Source of the DNA: Agrobacterium tumefaciens
GTDB taxonomy: Bacteria > Pseudomonadota > Alphaproteobacteria > Rhizobiales > Rhizobiaceae
DNA length: 64,000 bases
Assembly: GCA_025560025.1 (NCBI GenBank)
Contig: CP048485.1
Coordinates: 2,046,001 to 2,110,000 of the forward strand
Direction of reading: 5' to 3'
Below are positions 1 through 8,919 of this stretch, in pieces (within the stretch, counting starts at the first letter, position 1; every line of letters begins with the position of its first letter). The notes under the pieces are model-generated. The model saw nothing but the letters and a program-made list of their open reading frames with translations. It ran no database searches and was not told where the DNA came from. Both the position numbers and the translations under genes were made by a program.

Positions 1-28
1 ACTTAAGCCTATCGCGAAGCGAACCGTC

Positions 29-60
29 GTTTGTCTGCGAAGAATAATCGAAAGACAAAC
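29..60. other. Inverted repeat upstream of the TetR gene
   Basis: GTTTGTCT at 29-36 is mirrored by AGACAAAC at 53-60 with a 16-nt spacer. It lies about 80 nt before the TetR start at 138. It could be an operator for that regulator or the terminator of a gene left of the window; no T-run follows it. Seen directly; role inferred. Confidence 0.3.
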
Positions 61-137
61 ACCGCCCACTCTCCTATGCTGCGCATGCGGACGACGTGTC
101 CGTCACATGCTCAATCATCGAATAAAACGTTCAAGAC

Positions 138-695
138 ATGCTCCGACCGACGAAATCCCAGATTGAAGCCGAGATCATCGACTGTGCTGCCGGACTGTTT
201 GCCAAGCATGGCTTCGCGCATACTTCGGTTCAACAAATCGCGGACACGGTCGGTTATTCCAAGACGGGGTTATTGCACCATTTTCCCAGCAAGCAGGCGA
301 TGTATGACGCCGTTGTCAAAGCGCTTCGGGAACATGCGCAGGAAGTCCGTGACAACGTCGAATCCCTGCCGGTCGGCCGGGAACGCGATCTTGCCGTCGT
401 GGAAGCGGCTGTCGATTTTGCCTTTCGCCAACCGGGAGTGTCGGCACTTTCCAACCGCATAGCGCTGGATCCCAACCCGGAAGACGTACAGATGAACGAA
501 ATCGGGTTCATGATGTATGAGGCGCTGGGCATCGATATGGGCAATCTCGACATGGAGCGGTTGATCCGGGTCACCAGCGCATTTTCCGGCCTGGGCGTCT
601 GCGCCAACCTAGCGGTCGGCACGAAGCTGACCCAGGAATGGCGCGGGCTGATCGTCACTGCGGCAATGGATGCCTTGGGCCACCGCGCCGCATAA
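138..695 (+). CDS. TetR/AcrR family transcriptional regulator
   Basis: One-component DNA-binding repressor of 185 aa, a usual length for TetR proteins. The N-terminal winged-free HTH is clear (residues about 8-55: helix with AAGLFAKHGF, then TSVQQIADTVGYSKTGLLHHF, the typical TetR recognition helix and following Tyr/Phe region). The C-terminal two thirds is the variable ligand-binding and dimer domain, so the inducer cannot be read. The next gene on the same strand is a membrane protein at 1032, preceded by a tandem pair of palindromes at 941-978 that are plausible targets. Start chosen at the first ATG before the HTH. Confidence 0.85.
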   Translation: MLRPTKSQIEAEIIDCAAGLFAKHGFAHTSVQQIADTVGYSKTGLLHHFPSKQAMYDAVVKALREHAQEVRDNVESLPVGRERDLAVVEAAVDFAFRQPGVSALSNRIALDPNPEDVQMNEIGFMMYEALGIDMGNLDMERLIRVTSAFSGLGVCANLAVGTKLTQEWRGLIVTAAMDALGHRAA

Positions 696-1031
696 GCCCA
701 GACCTACCGGCCACCCCGCCAGACCACTGACCACTCCCTGTTTGCAGCAGGTTTCCGCGCGGGCGGAACCACACAGCCTTGCTCTGTGCGGCCGACACTA
801 TCCGCCTGTCCCACACCGGTTTTGCGGATGGAATGGCGTTGCCCCTTACCGGAAAAATCCCACCAGAAAGAGAAAACCGCGGCTTTCCTCCCGGAAAAAG
901 CGCCAGCGCGCCAGACTTGACGGGCAAAAAAATCCCATATAGACCAAAATGGTCCATTACAGACCGATATAGTCTGTATGGGCCCTATCATATGGTCGTA
1001 ACGGCCGATCCGGTCTCTCGCTCGAAAATCA
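696..1031. other. Intergenic region, 336 nt, with candidate operators
   Basis: No convincing gene. Short open frames on both strands here have no recognisable domain. The right end holds the tandem palindromes described at 941-978, 54 nt before the next start, so this is read as a regulated promoter region. Confidence 0.5.
941..978 (+). promoter_or_regulatory. Tandem palindromes, candidate TetR-type operators
   Basis: Two related imperfect palindromes start exactly 20 nt apart: AGACCAAAATGGTCC from 941 and AGACCGATATAGTCT from 961. The second is part of a perfect 7-bp inverted repeat, TACAGAC (958-964) and GTCTGTA (972-978). The shared core is AGACC-N-A-N-AT-N-GTC. Two copies about two helical turns apart just upstream of a start codon is a common repressor arrangement. 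The TetR gene at 138 is the nearest candidate binder; this is inference. Confidence 0.5.
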
Positions 1032-1667
1032 ATGGAACCTCCAATGGACGTCTTACATGGTCCCGTCGCCGTCATCAGAAAGCACAGGAGAGCTTTTCTC
1101 ACACTCAATATAGCTTTTTACGGCCTCTTCGCCGTCTCGATGCTGATGACGATGCTGCTGCCTGAGATACAGGCCTATCTAAAAACCGGTATTGATGAGG
1201 CTTACCTGCGCCCAGGTGTCTTCAATACCGTCGCCGAAGCCTATGGCGCCCAGAATCTTCCCAAGGCGATGGGCATGACCTTTATCATCAACCTGTTGGT
1301 CGCCTTTGTCATGACGACTTTGCCGTCGCTGATCATCCCCTTCATCGGCATATTGGCGACGTTACATCGCGGTATCCTGTGGGGCATCATGTTCGCACCC
1401 CTCGGGGGCCATACGGCAATGCTCATACCCCATTCCATAACCCTTCTGATCGAGGGGCAGGCCTATGTGCTGGCCGCTTTCGGCGCCTATGTGCATGGAC
1501 GCACATTTCTACGGATAAGCGAATATCGGGTCAGCACCCGCTGGGAAGCCTGGAAAGCCGGGCTTGTTCCCCTTGCCAATATATATTGCCTTATCATCCT
1601 CGCCCTTGCGGTTGCCGCGATCTACGAGGTCCTGGAAGCAATATACATCATTCCCCGCATCATCTGA
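1032..1667 (+). CDS. SpoIIM-like integral membrane protein
   Basis: 211-aa polytopic membrane protein. Hydrophobic segments are visible at about 22-45, 88-115, 120-140 and 175-210. The pattern around residues 85-130 (FIINLLVAF, then PSLIIPFIG, then RGILWGIMFAPLGG) and the following PHSITLLIEGQAY segment resemble the stage II sporulation protein M (DUF95) family, which in non-sporulating bacteria has no settled function. Two in-frame ATGs (1032, 1044) are possible and neither has a strong ribosome binding site. Candidate TetR operators lie just upstream. The family call is from pattern memory. Confidence 0.6.
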   Translation: MEPPMDVLHGPVAVIRKHRRAFLTLNIAFYGLFAVSMLMTMLLPEIQAYLKTGIDEAYLRPGVFNTVAEAYGAQNLPKAMGMTFIINLLVAFVMTTLPSLIIPFIGILATLHRGILWGIMFAPLGGHTAMLIPHSITLLIEGQAYVLAAFGAYVHGRTFLRISEYRVSTRWEAWKAGLVPLANIYCLIILALAVAAIYEVLEAIYIIPRII

Positions 1668-1823
1668 GCGGGCGGCCGTCGCGGCCACATTACCCACTGA
1701 TCATTCCCCCGATGAAAACGAAGTCGCACTCCCGGTGCGCTGCCGATCACCTGCGCCTTCCGCATCGTCATCGACCTGCGGCGGGGGCCTCAGCAACAAT
1801 CACAACCAAGGATCAAAAACCAA

Positions 1824-2129
1824 ATGGCCAATCTTGAAATGAAGGCGCTTACCCGGACGACACTCGGCCTGCTCGCCCTCACCCTCGCGCTCACCGGATG
1901 CATGTCGCCCGAAGAGCAGCGACGGGCAAATCTGTACCAGGACGGAAACACATGCGCCAATTTCGGTTCGCAATATGGTTCGCAGTCTTATACCCAATGC
2001 ATGCTCCAGCAGCAGCAGCGCCGGGACCAGCAAGGTTTGATCGCCATGGAAACCATGCGCGCCACGTCGGAGACGTCACTCAACAACATGGAAATGATGC
2101 GGAGGCTGCGTGAGGGTAATAAGAGGTGA
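1824..2129 (+). CDS. Small predicted outer-membrane or periplasmic lipoprotein
   Basis: 101-aa protein with a lipoprotein signal peptide: a basic N-terminus, a Leu-rich core (LGLLALTLALTGC) and a lipobox cysteine near residue 26 followed by MSPEEQRR. The mature part is short, Gln- and Met-rich (LQQQQRRDQQ, METMRATSE) and likely helical. Two cysteines (in NTCANFG and TQCML) could form a disulfide. AAGGA about 10 nt before the ATG at 1824 favours this start; the ATG at 1842 is an alternative. I do not recognise a family. Its 3' end converges with the chemoreceptor gene across a strong hairpin. Confidence 0.65.
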   Translation: MANLEMKALTRTTLGLLALTLALTGCMSPEEQRRANLYQDGNTCANFGSQYGSQSYTQCMLQQQQRRDQQGLIAMETMRATSETSLNNMEMMRRLREGNKR

Positions 2130-2200
2130 CCTGCGAAGACTGCCATGCCGGCAAGCAATTGCATGCAGCGGTCAGGCTTACCGGAAGGCATGAAAACACC

Positions 2201-2239
2201 AACATGCCGCACAAGAGATCAGGTCTTGTGCGGCATGTT
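2201..2239. terminator. Strong stem-loop between convergent genes
   Basis: A perfect 16-bp inverted repeat (arms 2201-2216 and 2224-2239, 7-nt loop; left arm AACATGCCGCACAAGA). It sits between the lipoprotein (+) and chemoreceptor (-) 3' ends, so it probably acts as a bidirectional terminator or mRNA 3'-end barrier. No clear T-run is present on either side. Confidence 0.6.
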
Positions 2240-2296
2240 ACCGGTTACCGGCCGGATATCAGCTCCGCCGGCGTCTTATGGTCCTGGCAGACGGTC

Positions 2297-4303
2297 TTAA
2301 AATTCCTGCCAGTCGTCCTTTGACGTATCGACCGCGGCACTGCCCGAGAATGCCGAGGCGATCTTGCGGCCAAGGGCGCGCACGGGCGATGCCACATATT
2401 TGTCGGTGCCACCGGCACTGCGAACCGGCGCGGGCTGGCTTCTCTGCTGATAGGCGGTATCGGCAAGCCTGAACTGCGAGAGCAGCTGGTTGAGCGAAGC
2501 CACCTCCTTGGCCAGATTGTGGCTTGCGGCATTGGTTTCCTCCACCATCGCCGCATTTTTCTGGGTGTCCTGATCCATCTGGTTGACGGCCGTATTGATC
2601 TGCTGGAGACCCGAGGATTGCTCCTGTGCGGATTCCACGATCGAGACGACATGGCGGTTGATTTCCTGCACTTCGAGCACGATGGTTTCCAGCGCCTTGC
2701 CGGTATCGCCCACCAGCTGAACGCCCTGCTGCACCTGGTCGTTGGAGGTGGTAATTAGCGCCTTGATTTCCTTTGCCGCATTGGCGGAGCGCTGGGCAAG
2801 CTCGCGCACTTCCTGGGCGACGACGGCAAAACCCTTGCCGGCCTCACCGGCGCGGGCAGCTTCCACACCGGCATTCAGCGCCAGAAGGTTGGTCTGGAAG
2901 GCGATCTCGTCGATCACGCCGATGATGTTGCTGATCTCATTGGCCGATTTGGAGATCTGCTCCATGGCGACCACGGCGCGGCGCACCACTTCGCCCGACT
3001 GTTCGGCGCCCGCTTTTGCACGGCTCACGATCTGGCCGGCCTCCTGCGCGCGTTTGGTGGAATCCCTCACCGTCGTGGTGATCTCCTCCAGGGCGGCGGC
3101 AGTTTCTTCCACGGCCGCAGCCTGCTGTTCCGTGCGCTTGGCCAGATCGTCGGCGGCCGACTTGATCTCATTGGCGCCAGCACCAATGCCGCCGGCATTC
3201 TGCGCAACCTTGGTCAATGCGGCCTGCAGCTTTTCAGCGGACATGTTGAAATCATTGCGAACGGCATCGAGCGTCGCGGTAAACGGCTGGCCGATGCGGT
3301 AGGAAACATCGCCTTCCGAAAGCTTCGAGAGACCGGCGGCCAGATTGTCGACGGCAAATTTGACGTCGGCCGCTTCCCTTGCCTTCTGTTGCTCGCGCTC
3401 GATGCGCTCTTTTTCCGACAGGCTGCGATTGGCTTCGGTTTCCTGTTCCAGACGAATGCGCTCGATGGCGCTTTCGCGGAATACCTGAACGGCTTTTGCC
3501 ATCTGGCCAACTTCGTCCTTGCGGCTGGTGCCGTCGATCTCGGCTGACGTCTCGCCGGCGGCAAGCGACACCATTCGTGCGCGCAGGCGGGCGATGGGCG
3601 CGGTAATGCCGCGGGATGCCACGAACAGCGCGAGAATGATGCCGATGGAGAAAACAACCCCAATCACTGCCAGTGACGTCAGGATCGTCGAATTGGTCTT
3701 GTCCGTCAGATCGTCACTTCCCTTGATGACGCCCTTGGCCAGCTTGTCCAGAAACGCCGCCATATCATTGGCTGTCGGACGAATGGAGGTATCGGCCTTC
3801 AGCATCTCCGCCGCCGCTTCCGCATTGCGGTCAGCCACGCCGAATTCCACAGCCTTGTCGGTGACTGCGACGATCTCCTGCGATTTGGCGATGAAACCGT
3901 CAATGGTCGCCGCTTCTTTCGGGAAAGCCGCTTTGACATTGTTCAGACGCATCGCCAAAAGCCGCTTGCTTTCGGTGTAGAATTCCCGGGCAACCTTTAT
4001 ATCCGGGCCGCTCGCATCATAGGCCATCACCTGATAGGCGCCATAAGCCACCGCAGCGAGGTTTCGGTTGGCACGCGAAAGCTCCACCAGACCGGCATTA
4101 TCATTGGCGATGAAGAACGAATAGGCCGTGTCCGCTTCCTTGAAGCGGCTGGACATGAACGCGGTGGCGCCGAGGCCGACAATACAGAGCGGCAGAATGA
4201 GCGACAGGATCTTGGTGCGGATGCTGGCATTTTGAAGAAAAGACACGGAAAACCTCACGTCAATGAAAAACCGCTCCTTCCCCGTGCCGGAGGTGTTCGG
4301 CAA
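2297..4303 (-). CDS. Methyl-accepting chemotaxis protein
   Basis: 668-aa membrane chemoreceptor. TM1 is near residues 29-50 and TM2 near 205-230, enclosing a roughly 150-residue periplasmic helical sensor. A HAMP domain follows ([18 protein letters not shown]). The cytoplasmic signalling hairpin is unmistakable ([19 protein letters not shown], then [17 protein letters not shown]). The protein ends in DDWQEF, an xWxxF-type C-terminal pentapeptide like the CheR/CheB tether of E. coli Tar/Tsr. The start is uncertain: the ATG at 4303 gives a 15-residue polar leader, while a GTG at 4258 lies 15 nt after GGAAGGAG and gives a more usual N-terminus. The ligand cannot be inferred. Confidence 0.93.
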   Translation of the reverse strand: MPNTSGTGKERFFIDVRFSVSFLQNASIRTKILSLILPLCIVGLGATAFMSSRFKEADTAYSFFIANDNAGLVELSRANRNLAAVAYGAYQVMAYDASGPDIKVAREFYTESKRLLAMRLNNVKAAFPKEAATIDGFIAKSQEIVAVTDKAVEFGVADRNAEAAAEMLKADTSIRPTANDMAAFLDKLAKGVIKGSDDLTDKTNSTILTSLAVIGVVFSIGIILALFVASRGITAPIARLRARMVSLAAGETSAEIDGTSRKDEVGQMAKAVQVFRESAIERIRLEQETEANRSLSEKERIEREQQKAREAADVKFAVDNLAAGLSKLSEGDVSYRIGQPFTATLDAVRNDFNMSAEKLQAALTKVAQNAGGIGAGANEIKSAADDLAKRTEQQAAAVEETAAALEEITTTVRDSTKRAQEAGQIVSRAKAGAEQSGEVVRRAVVAMEQISKSANEISNIIGVIDEIAFQTNLLALNAGVEAARAGEAGKGFAVVAQEVRELAQRSANAAKEIKALITTSNDQVQQGVQLVGDTGKALETIVLEVQEINRHVVSIVESAQEQSSGLQQINTAVNQMDQDTQKNAAMVEETNAASHNLAKEVASLNQLLSQFRLADTAYQQRSQPAPVRSAGGTDKYVASPVRALGRKIASAFSGSAAVDTSKDDWQEF

Positions 4304-4829
4304 GACTTACATTGCACGTCGAACACCTCGATCATCAAGGCTTCGGTAAGCCGCTCATCGGCTTTGGTCGCGGCCGCATCAAACATGCGCCGAAGACACC
4401 TGCCCCGCCCTCCAAATAATGGCGGACCACTCTCCCCCGGCCGTGCGGCACTATCGCCAGCAAGCTGAAATGCCGAGCCAAGTTTTCAGGGAAAAGAGTG
4501 CAGCGACGGGTTTCCACCCACGCTTCAATTCATTGCCCTGCAAAATCATTATGATTAAAAACTTTATAATTCCTTCATGCCCGGGCGGGCGGAAAAAATA
4601 TAACCCAGCGAAGTGAAAAACGGAGGCTGTTTGCCCCGTCAGGGCAATTCAAGACATTGCGCGTCCATGCCGCCTTTACCGAGATGGACCTGGCTGGCTG
4701 ACAGCATCGCGGATCGTCACGGCAGCCATTCCGCAAAGGCTGGCGAAGCCGCGCGCAATGTGCAGGCAGCCCGAAATCCAGCCATGGAAATGAAGCACCG
4801 GCTTCAGATGCAGCCGCGCCGTCGGAATA
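4304..4829. other. Intergenic region, about 525 nt, no gene seen
   Basis: Lies between the chemoreceptor start and the end of the polysaccharide polymerase gene. Short frames on both strands lack domain signals and plausible ribosome binding sites. A locally AT-rich patch around 4540-4615 may hold a promoter, perhaps for the chemoreceptor. Nothing else is supportable. Confidence 0.4.
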
Positions 4830-6227
4830 TCATCTGGGGTGGATGGCCTGGGATGGCTGGTGCCGAATATGTTCGGGCACCATGTCCGCCCCCGCACCTG
4901 TCTTGGCTGGCTCCAGTTCCGCCTCATCCTCGACGAGGCTGGCATTCGCCTGCAAACGCAGACCCATCACGGCAACGACGAGGAAAAACCAGACGAAACC
5001 CGTACTGAGGAAAAAAATCGTTTCCAGAAAACCGAAGAGCAGCACATAGAGCCACACACCGACATAAAGCCTCGTCAAAGGACTGTTGCGCGTGGCGTCA
5101 TCCATTTTGCCGAGATAGTGGAGCGGCAGCAGATAAAGCCACATCAGCACCAGCACCAGGCCCGGCACACCGCCCGCAAGCAGAAGGTCGAAATAGCCAT
5201 TGTGCGAATCCGGCGCCGTCGTTGCCCAGGTATTGTTCTCGGTGAAACTCGTCATCAGCGCGTCGCTTCGCCAGAAGGCCTGGTAGCCATAACCGATGAG
5301 CGGGCTTTGGCGGATATAATCGATGGCGACGGTCCAGATATCGGTTCTGCCGGTGAAGGTTGCGTCGATCTTCATTTTCGTCAGCATCTGCGAAAAGACC
5401 GGATCGACCGTGGTGCCGACAATAATCACGGCGAAGACGGCGAGAAGCAGGGTCACGACCGCGTAGCGCCAGCGGGGCCAGCGCATGATGAACCAGCCCG
5501 TCGCGATGATGATCGGCAACAGGCCGAGCGCCGTCTTGCCGCCCGACTTGACCAGAAAGACCAGCGACAGCAGCAACAGGGCCAGGCCGCCGACAAAGGA
5601 CCAGCGCTTGCAGAGATAAATCGCAACGATGATCAGCACCGTCATGACGGAGGCGGCCTCGTTCTTGTGCCGGAAAACCCCGCGCCAGTTACCCGCCAGA
5701 AGCGGCTCCAGCGCGTCGCTCGCCTGATGGATAGACCTTGAAGGCAGGACGACAACGCCGAAATAGCACAGGAACAGGATGATGATCGTGCAGACGGCAA
5801 GCAGCGTGGCGAAGTGGCGCTCCGTGCGCGGCAGCTGTAAAAAGCAGTCGGCGAGCACGCAGATGATCGCGCACATGAACAGCCGCCGCAGCGAAAACAT
5901 CGGCGCTTCGCCCACCAGCGAGGTGAAGACATACCAGCCGAAAATCGCCACCATCAGCAGACGCGGCGTGAAGATGATGGAGAAAGAGCGTTCCTTTGCC
6001 ATGAACGCCACGAAACTGAACAGCAGAATGATGGCGGTGAGCTGATTGAGCAGGTTGGATCCGGCCGCCATTGCGGACCCCATATAGGTCGACGAAAGCG
6101 AGACATAGGGCAAAAAGCCGACCGTGAAATACAGGAACGTCACATAAAACAGGACGTCCCGCCAGTAGCCACGCCCCTGCTGTTCGTGCGCTGCATCCAT
6201 AAGGGGTTTTTCTCTTCCTTTTTCCAT
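4830..6227 (-). CDS. O-antigen ligase / Wzy-type polysaccharide polymerase (ExoQ-like)
   Basis: Multi-spanning inner-membrane protein of about 465 aa with at least ten hydrophobic segments. The large periplasmic loop contains FTGRTDIWTVAIDYIRQSPL, then GYGYQAFW and DSHNGYFDLLLAGGVPG, the typical Wzy_C / WaaL block. It would polymerise lipid-linked repeat units of an exopolysaccharide or ligate glycan chains. The surrounding genes (Wzz/GumC-like, WecG-like, GT2 enzymes) favour a polymerase in a Wzx/Wzy pathway. The frame opens at a TTG (6281); ATGs at 6239, 6227 and 6200 are candidate starts, and 6227 was chosen because GGGCAGG lies just upstream. Confidence 0.85.
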   Translation of the reverse strand: MEKGREKPLMDAAHEQQGRGYWRDVLFYVTFLYFTVGFLPYVSLSSTYMGSAMAAGSNLLNQLTAIILLFSFVAFMAKERSFSIIFTPRLLMVAIFGWYVFTSLVGEAPMFSLRRLFMCAIICVLADCFLQLPRTERHFATLLAVCTIIILFLCYFGVVVLPSRSIHQASDALEPLLAGNWRGVFRHKNEAASVMTVLIIVAIYLCKRWSFVGGLALLLLSLVFLVKSGGKTALGLLPIIIATGWFIMRWPRWRYAVVTLLLAVFAVIIVGTTVDPVFSQMLTKMKIDATFTGRTDIWTVAIDYIRQSPLIGYGYQAFWRSDALMTSFTENNTWATTAPDSHNGYFDLLLAGGVPGLVLVLMWLYLLPLHYLGKMDDATRNSPLTRLYVGVWLYVLLFGFLETIFFLSTGFVWFFLVVAVMGLRLQANASLVEDEAELEPAKTGAGADMVPEHIRHQPSQAIHPR

Positions 6228-6633
6228 GCCTGCCCGCATCGTGACCGATGCGTCATTTCGATAATATGAATATCCCGCCAAAATCCTATTTTTTAGTTAT
6301 ACATAATACACGGAAGAATAGTATTTACGCGATCTGTCTCTGCCCCGAAGGAACGGAGCCGAAGACGATACTTGAAAGTAATCATAGGGAAATACATAGA
6401 ATTTCCATCATGATCCATCTTCATCTTCCAAATTTAAGTTGCTGATTTCCCTATTGTTTGATAAATACAGACCACCGAAAGAGGTCGCCTGCCTCTGTTT
6501 AACGGCGACGACATTTTGCTGTATTACGAATATACTAAAGTAATAATCCGAAACTCTGTTTAGCGTATATTAACAACTAACGATATATCTTTGGCTTGTT
6601 GATTTCATAAACGCAAAGGGCTGGAAACCTAAG
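6228..6633. other. AT-rich divergent promoter region
   Basis: About 400 nt between divergent genes (polymerase on -, acetyltransferase-like gene on +). From about 6270 to 6600 the base composition is far more AT-rich than the neighbouring genes, with runs such as TTTTTTAGTTATAC and TATATTAACAAC. No convincing coding frame. Probably contains promoters for both directions. Confidence 0.5.
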
Positions 6634-7797
6634 GTGGACGTTCCGATACACACCAATATGGACGATAGCAACAACGATCAGTCAACACAACGCCCGGTTC
6701 AGACGGGTGCAACCGGTGTTCGTCCCATGCTCAGGGAGGACGTTCCGGCCGTCGAGGTCGTGCTCGATAGCGCTTTCAAGAAGACCGGACGTGAAGGAAG
6801 CTTCGACTTCCGCTCTTACATCGAAACATTGTTTTTTGGCAGTCCCGCCTTTCACCCCGATCACGGCAGCGTCGTCTACGACGCGGGCGAAAACGGGGTC
6901 ACAAGCGTCATCCTTGCCATACCCATGCGATTTGTCGCAAACGAGAAAACCATAACGGCAAGATTGCTTTGCGCTTTCGCGTCGAAAGGAAAACTCGGGG
7001 CGCTTGGAGCCGCGCGCCTGTCCCGCGGCATGCGGGCGACGAAACACGATATGCTGTTTTCGGACACCGCTTCCCCCGTCAGTGCCGATCATTGGATCGC
7101 GATCGGCGGCAATATGCTGCCGATGGAAAGCCTGCAATGGCACAAGGCGCTGAAGCCTTTCTGCGCCATCGCGCTGGGCATGCCCCGCCGTTCGCAGCTG
7201 GCCAAATCCAAGCCCGCTCTGATGGTGCTCGGCTTTGCCGACCGCATCCTGCGCTCCTGGAAAAAAGGCATCAGACCGCAGGAGGTCGCCGGCACCAAAG
7301 TGAGACCGGTGGATTTCGAAACGTTCCGCTGCACGGCGCTGACGATGATCGAGCGCTTTTCCGTTCGCCCGGAATGGTCCCACGGGGAATTCCACTGGCT
7401 GATAGAAATGAGCAAAGCCAACGACACGCTCGGCGAATTGAGCAGCGTCGCGATTGAAAACGCCGAAGGCCAGGCCATCGGCGCTGCCCTGTTCTTCGGA
7501 CAGGCGGGACGGACCGCCTATGTGCTGAACCTTGTCTGCGACGCCGGCCGCGAAAACGACGTGCTCAACGCCCTGTTCCGGCATTTCGACGATCAGGGCT
7601 ATGCCCATGTCACGGGCATGTCACAGCCCTTTCTCATGAACGCGCTTTACCGCCAGAACCACATGACGTTCCGTCATCGCGGTTATTTCTGCATGGCCAC
7701 CCGGGACGAAGCGCTCAGGGAAAAGGCGCTTGCCGGCGATATCTATATTGGCGGGCTGAGTTCGGAGAGCTGGAGCAAGCTCATCACCGACTATTGA
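6634..7797 (+). CDS. GNAT-like acyltransferase in a polysaccharide cluster
   Basis: 387-aa soluble protein. The first domain (VRPMLREDVPAVEVVLDSAFKKTGRE, residues about 30-60) looks like the N-terminus of GNAT/FemAB-like acyltransferases. The second half (EGQAIGAALFFGQAGRTAYVLNLVCDAG, then NALYRQNHMTFRHRGYFC) resembles a GNAT fold with a terminal strand. It may acetylate a sugar nucleotide or a polysaccharide repeat unit, judged only from the neighbours. The frame opens at a GTG (6634); the first ATG is 6658 and neither has a clear ribosome binding site. Family assignment is moderate. Confidence 0.6.
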   Translation: MDVPIHTNMDDSNNDQSTQRPVQTGATGVRPMLREDVPAVEVVLDSAFKKTGREGSFDFRSYIETLFFGSPAFHPDHGSVVYDAGENGVTSVILAIPMRFVANEKTITARLLCAFASKGKLGALGAARLSRGMRATKHDMLFSDTASPVSADHWIAIGGNMLPMESLQWHKALKPFCAIALGMPRRSQLAKSKPALMVLGFADRILRSWKKGIRPQEVAGTKVRPVDFETFRCTALTMIERFSVRPEWSHGEFHWLIEMSKANDTLGELSSVAIENAEGQAIGAALFFGQAGRTAYVLNLVCDAGRENDVLNALFRHFDDQGYAHVTGMSQPFLMNALYRQNHMTFRHRGYFCMATRDEALREKALAGDIYIGGLSSESWSKLITDY

Positions 7798-7833
7798 GGC
7801 CTGCGCCTCCGCGCCGATGATGAAGTGCCCGGT

Positions 7834-8919
7834 TTAGGCCTTGGTAAAACGCTGCACATTCGCCGAGAACAGGTGGCGCAGCGCCTTCGCATAACGTTTG
7901 GAGCGCGTCTTGGCGGCAAGCGCGCTCGTCCAGTCCACCATCGATCCGTTGATGTCGAAATCGCCAAGCTGGCCTTCGGGGATATCACCCTTTTCGATAC
8001 GCTCGACAATGAAGCCCAGCGCCGCGTAAAATTCAGGCGAGCGATAGGGCGGGTGCAGCGAATACATGCCCTTTGTGGTGCCGAGAAAATCCAGCCGGTG
8101 AACGCCGACGCGCATCATATTGGTACTCAGCACCTCTTCGGCGGGCATCGAGACCGGTTGCTGGTTATAGGCATAGGAACGGATACGCCGTTTGACATCC
8201 GGCCTCAGCAATTCGAGCGAACCGATACGCTTTGCGAAACGGTCCATGTCGATCATGAAAAGACGGGTGGAAACGGTGGCGAAGCGCCATGTGGGAATGC
8301 GTGACGGCAGCTTGCGCGGTTCGGGAATGTTCCGCACCCCCGGCATGCCGACATGGCGGGAAACATCGAGATCGCCGCGCACGGTCGGCGGCCCGGAAAA
8401 GGGCGTGATGCAGAGCGCGTCCGGATTGGCTTTCTGAAGCGCAATGGCTTCGTCGAACCAGCTCTGGCTGCCGCCGCCGAACATCATGTCGCTGTCCATA
8501 TGCATCACATAACGGGCATTGGCGCGTTTCAGCCCGTGGAAATAGACATGGAAAGGGCCGCCGTCGAAGGCCTTGGCGGGATAGGGGATCGGCGAGCGCG
8601 AAAAGAACGTCTCCGTCACGGCATGGCGCGCAGCATCGCTGTAGTCGACGACATCCACATGGAGATGCGGATAGTTGGTCTGCATTTCCTCCAGCATGTC
8701 GAACAGACGTTTGCTCGCCGCCGCAAAGCCATTGCCCTTGTAACGCCCTGCCCCCACCTGGCCGGTATCGACCGTCAGGAGAATGCGGTCCACCTGCCCG
8801 CCCCAGACCCGCAGCTGATGCGGAAGGGTAAGGGCCGCATGCGGCGCATCGAAGGGATGAAGATTGATTTGCAGCGCCTTTTGTACGGGAGGAAGCGGCA
8901 TTTCAGCACTCATAGTCAT
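7834..8919 (-). CDS. GT-A-type glycosyltransferase family protein
   Basis: 361-aa cytosolic protein with a GT-A layout: a nucleotide-sugar N-terminal half (DRILLTVDTGQVGAGRYKG) and a metal-binding DxD-type motif in MHMDSDMMFGGG near residue 150. It would transfer a sugar during assembly of the polysaccharide encoded around it. It overlaps the upstream GH10 gene by 4 nt (ATGA), so the two are translationally coupled. Donor and acceptor are not readable. It does not look like the standard GT2 enzymes at 10.2-12.1 kb. Confidence 0.7.
   Translation of the reverse strand: MTMSAEMPLPPVQKALQINLHPFDAPHAALTLPHQLRVWGGQVDRILLTVDTGQVGAGRYKGNGFAAASKRLFDMLEEMQTNYPHLHVDVVDYSDAARHAVTETFFSRSPIPYPAKAFDGGPFHVYFHGLKRANARYVMHMDSDMMFGGGSQSWFDEAIALQKANPDALCITPFSGPPTVRGDLDVSRHVGMPGVRNIPEPRKLPSRIPTWRFATVSTRLFMIDMDRFAKRIGSLELLRPDVKRRIRSYAYNQQPVSMPAEEVLSTNMMRVGVHRLDFLGTTKGMYSLHPPYRSPEFYAALGFIVERIEKGDIPEGQLGDFDINGSMVDWTSALAAKTRSKRYAKALRHLFSANVQRFTKA

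Noticed and set aside
4613..5008. Short + strand frames in the 4304-4829 gap
   Set aside because: No ribosome binding site or domain; they run into the antisense of the polymerase gene.
6248..6445. A 65-codon + strand frame in the AT-rich divergent region
   Set aside because: Composition unlike neighbouring genes, no clear ribosome binding site and no family signal; read as promoter DNA.
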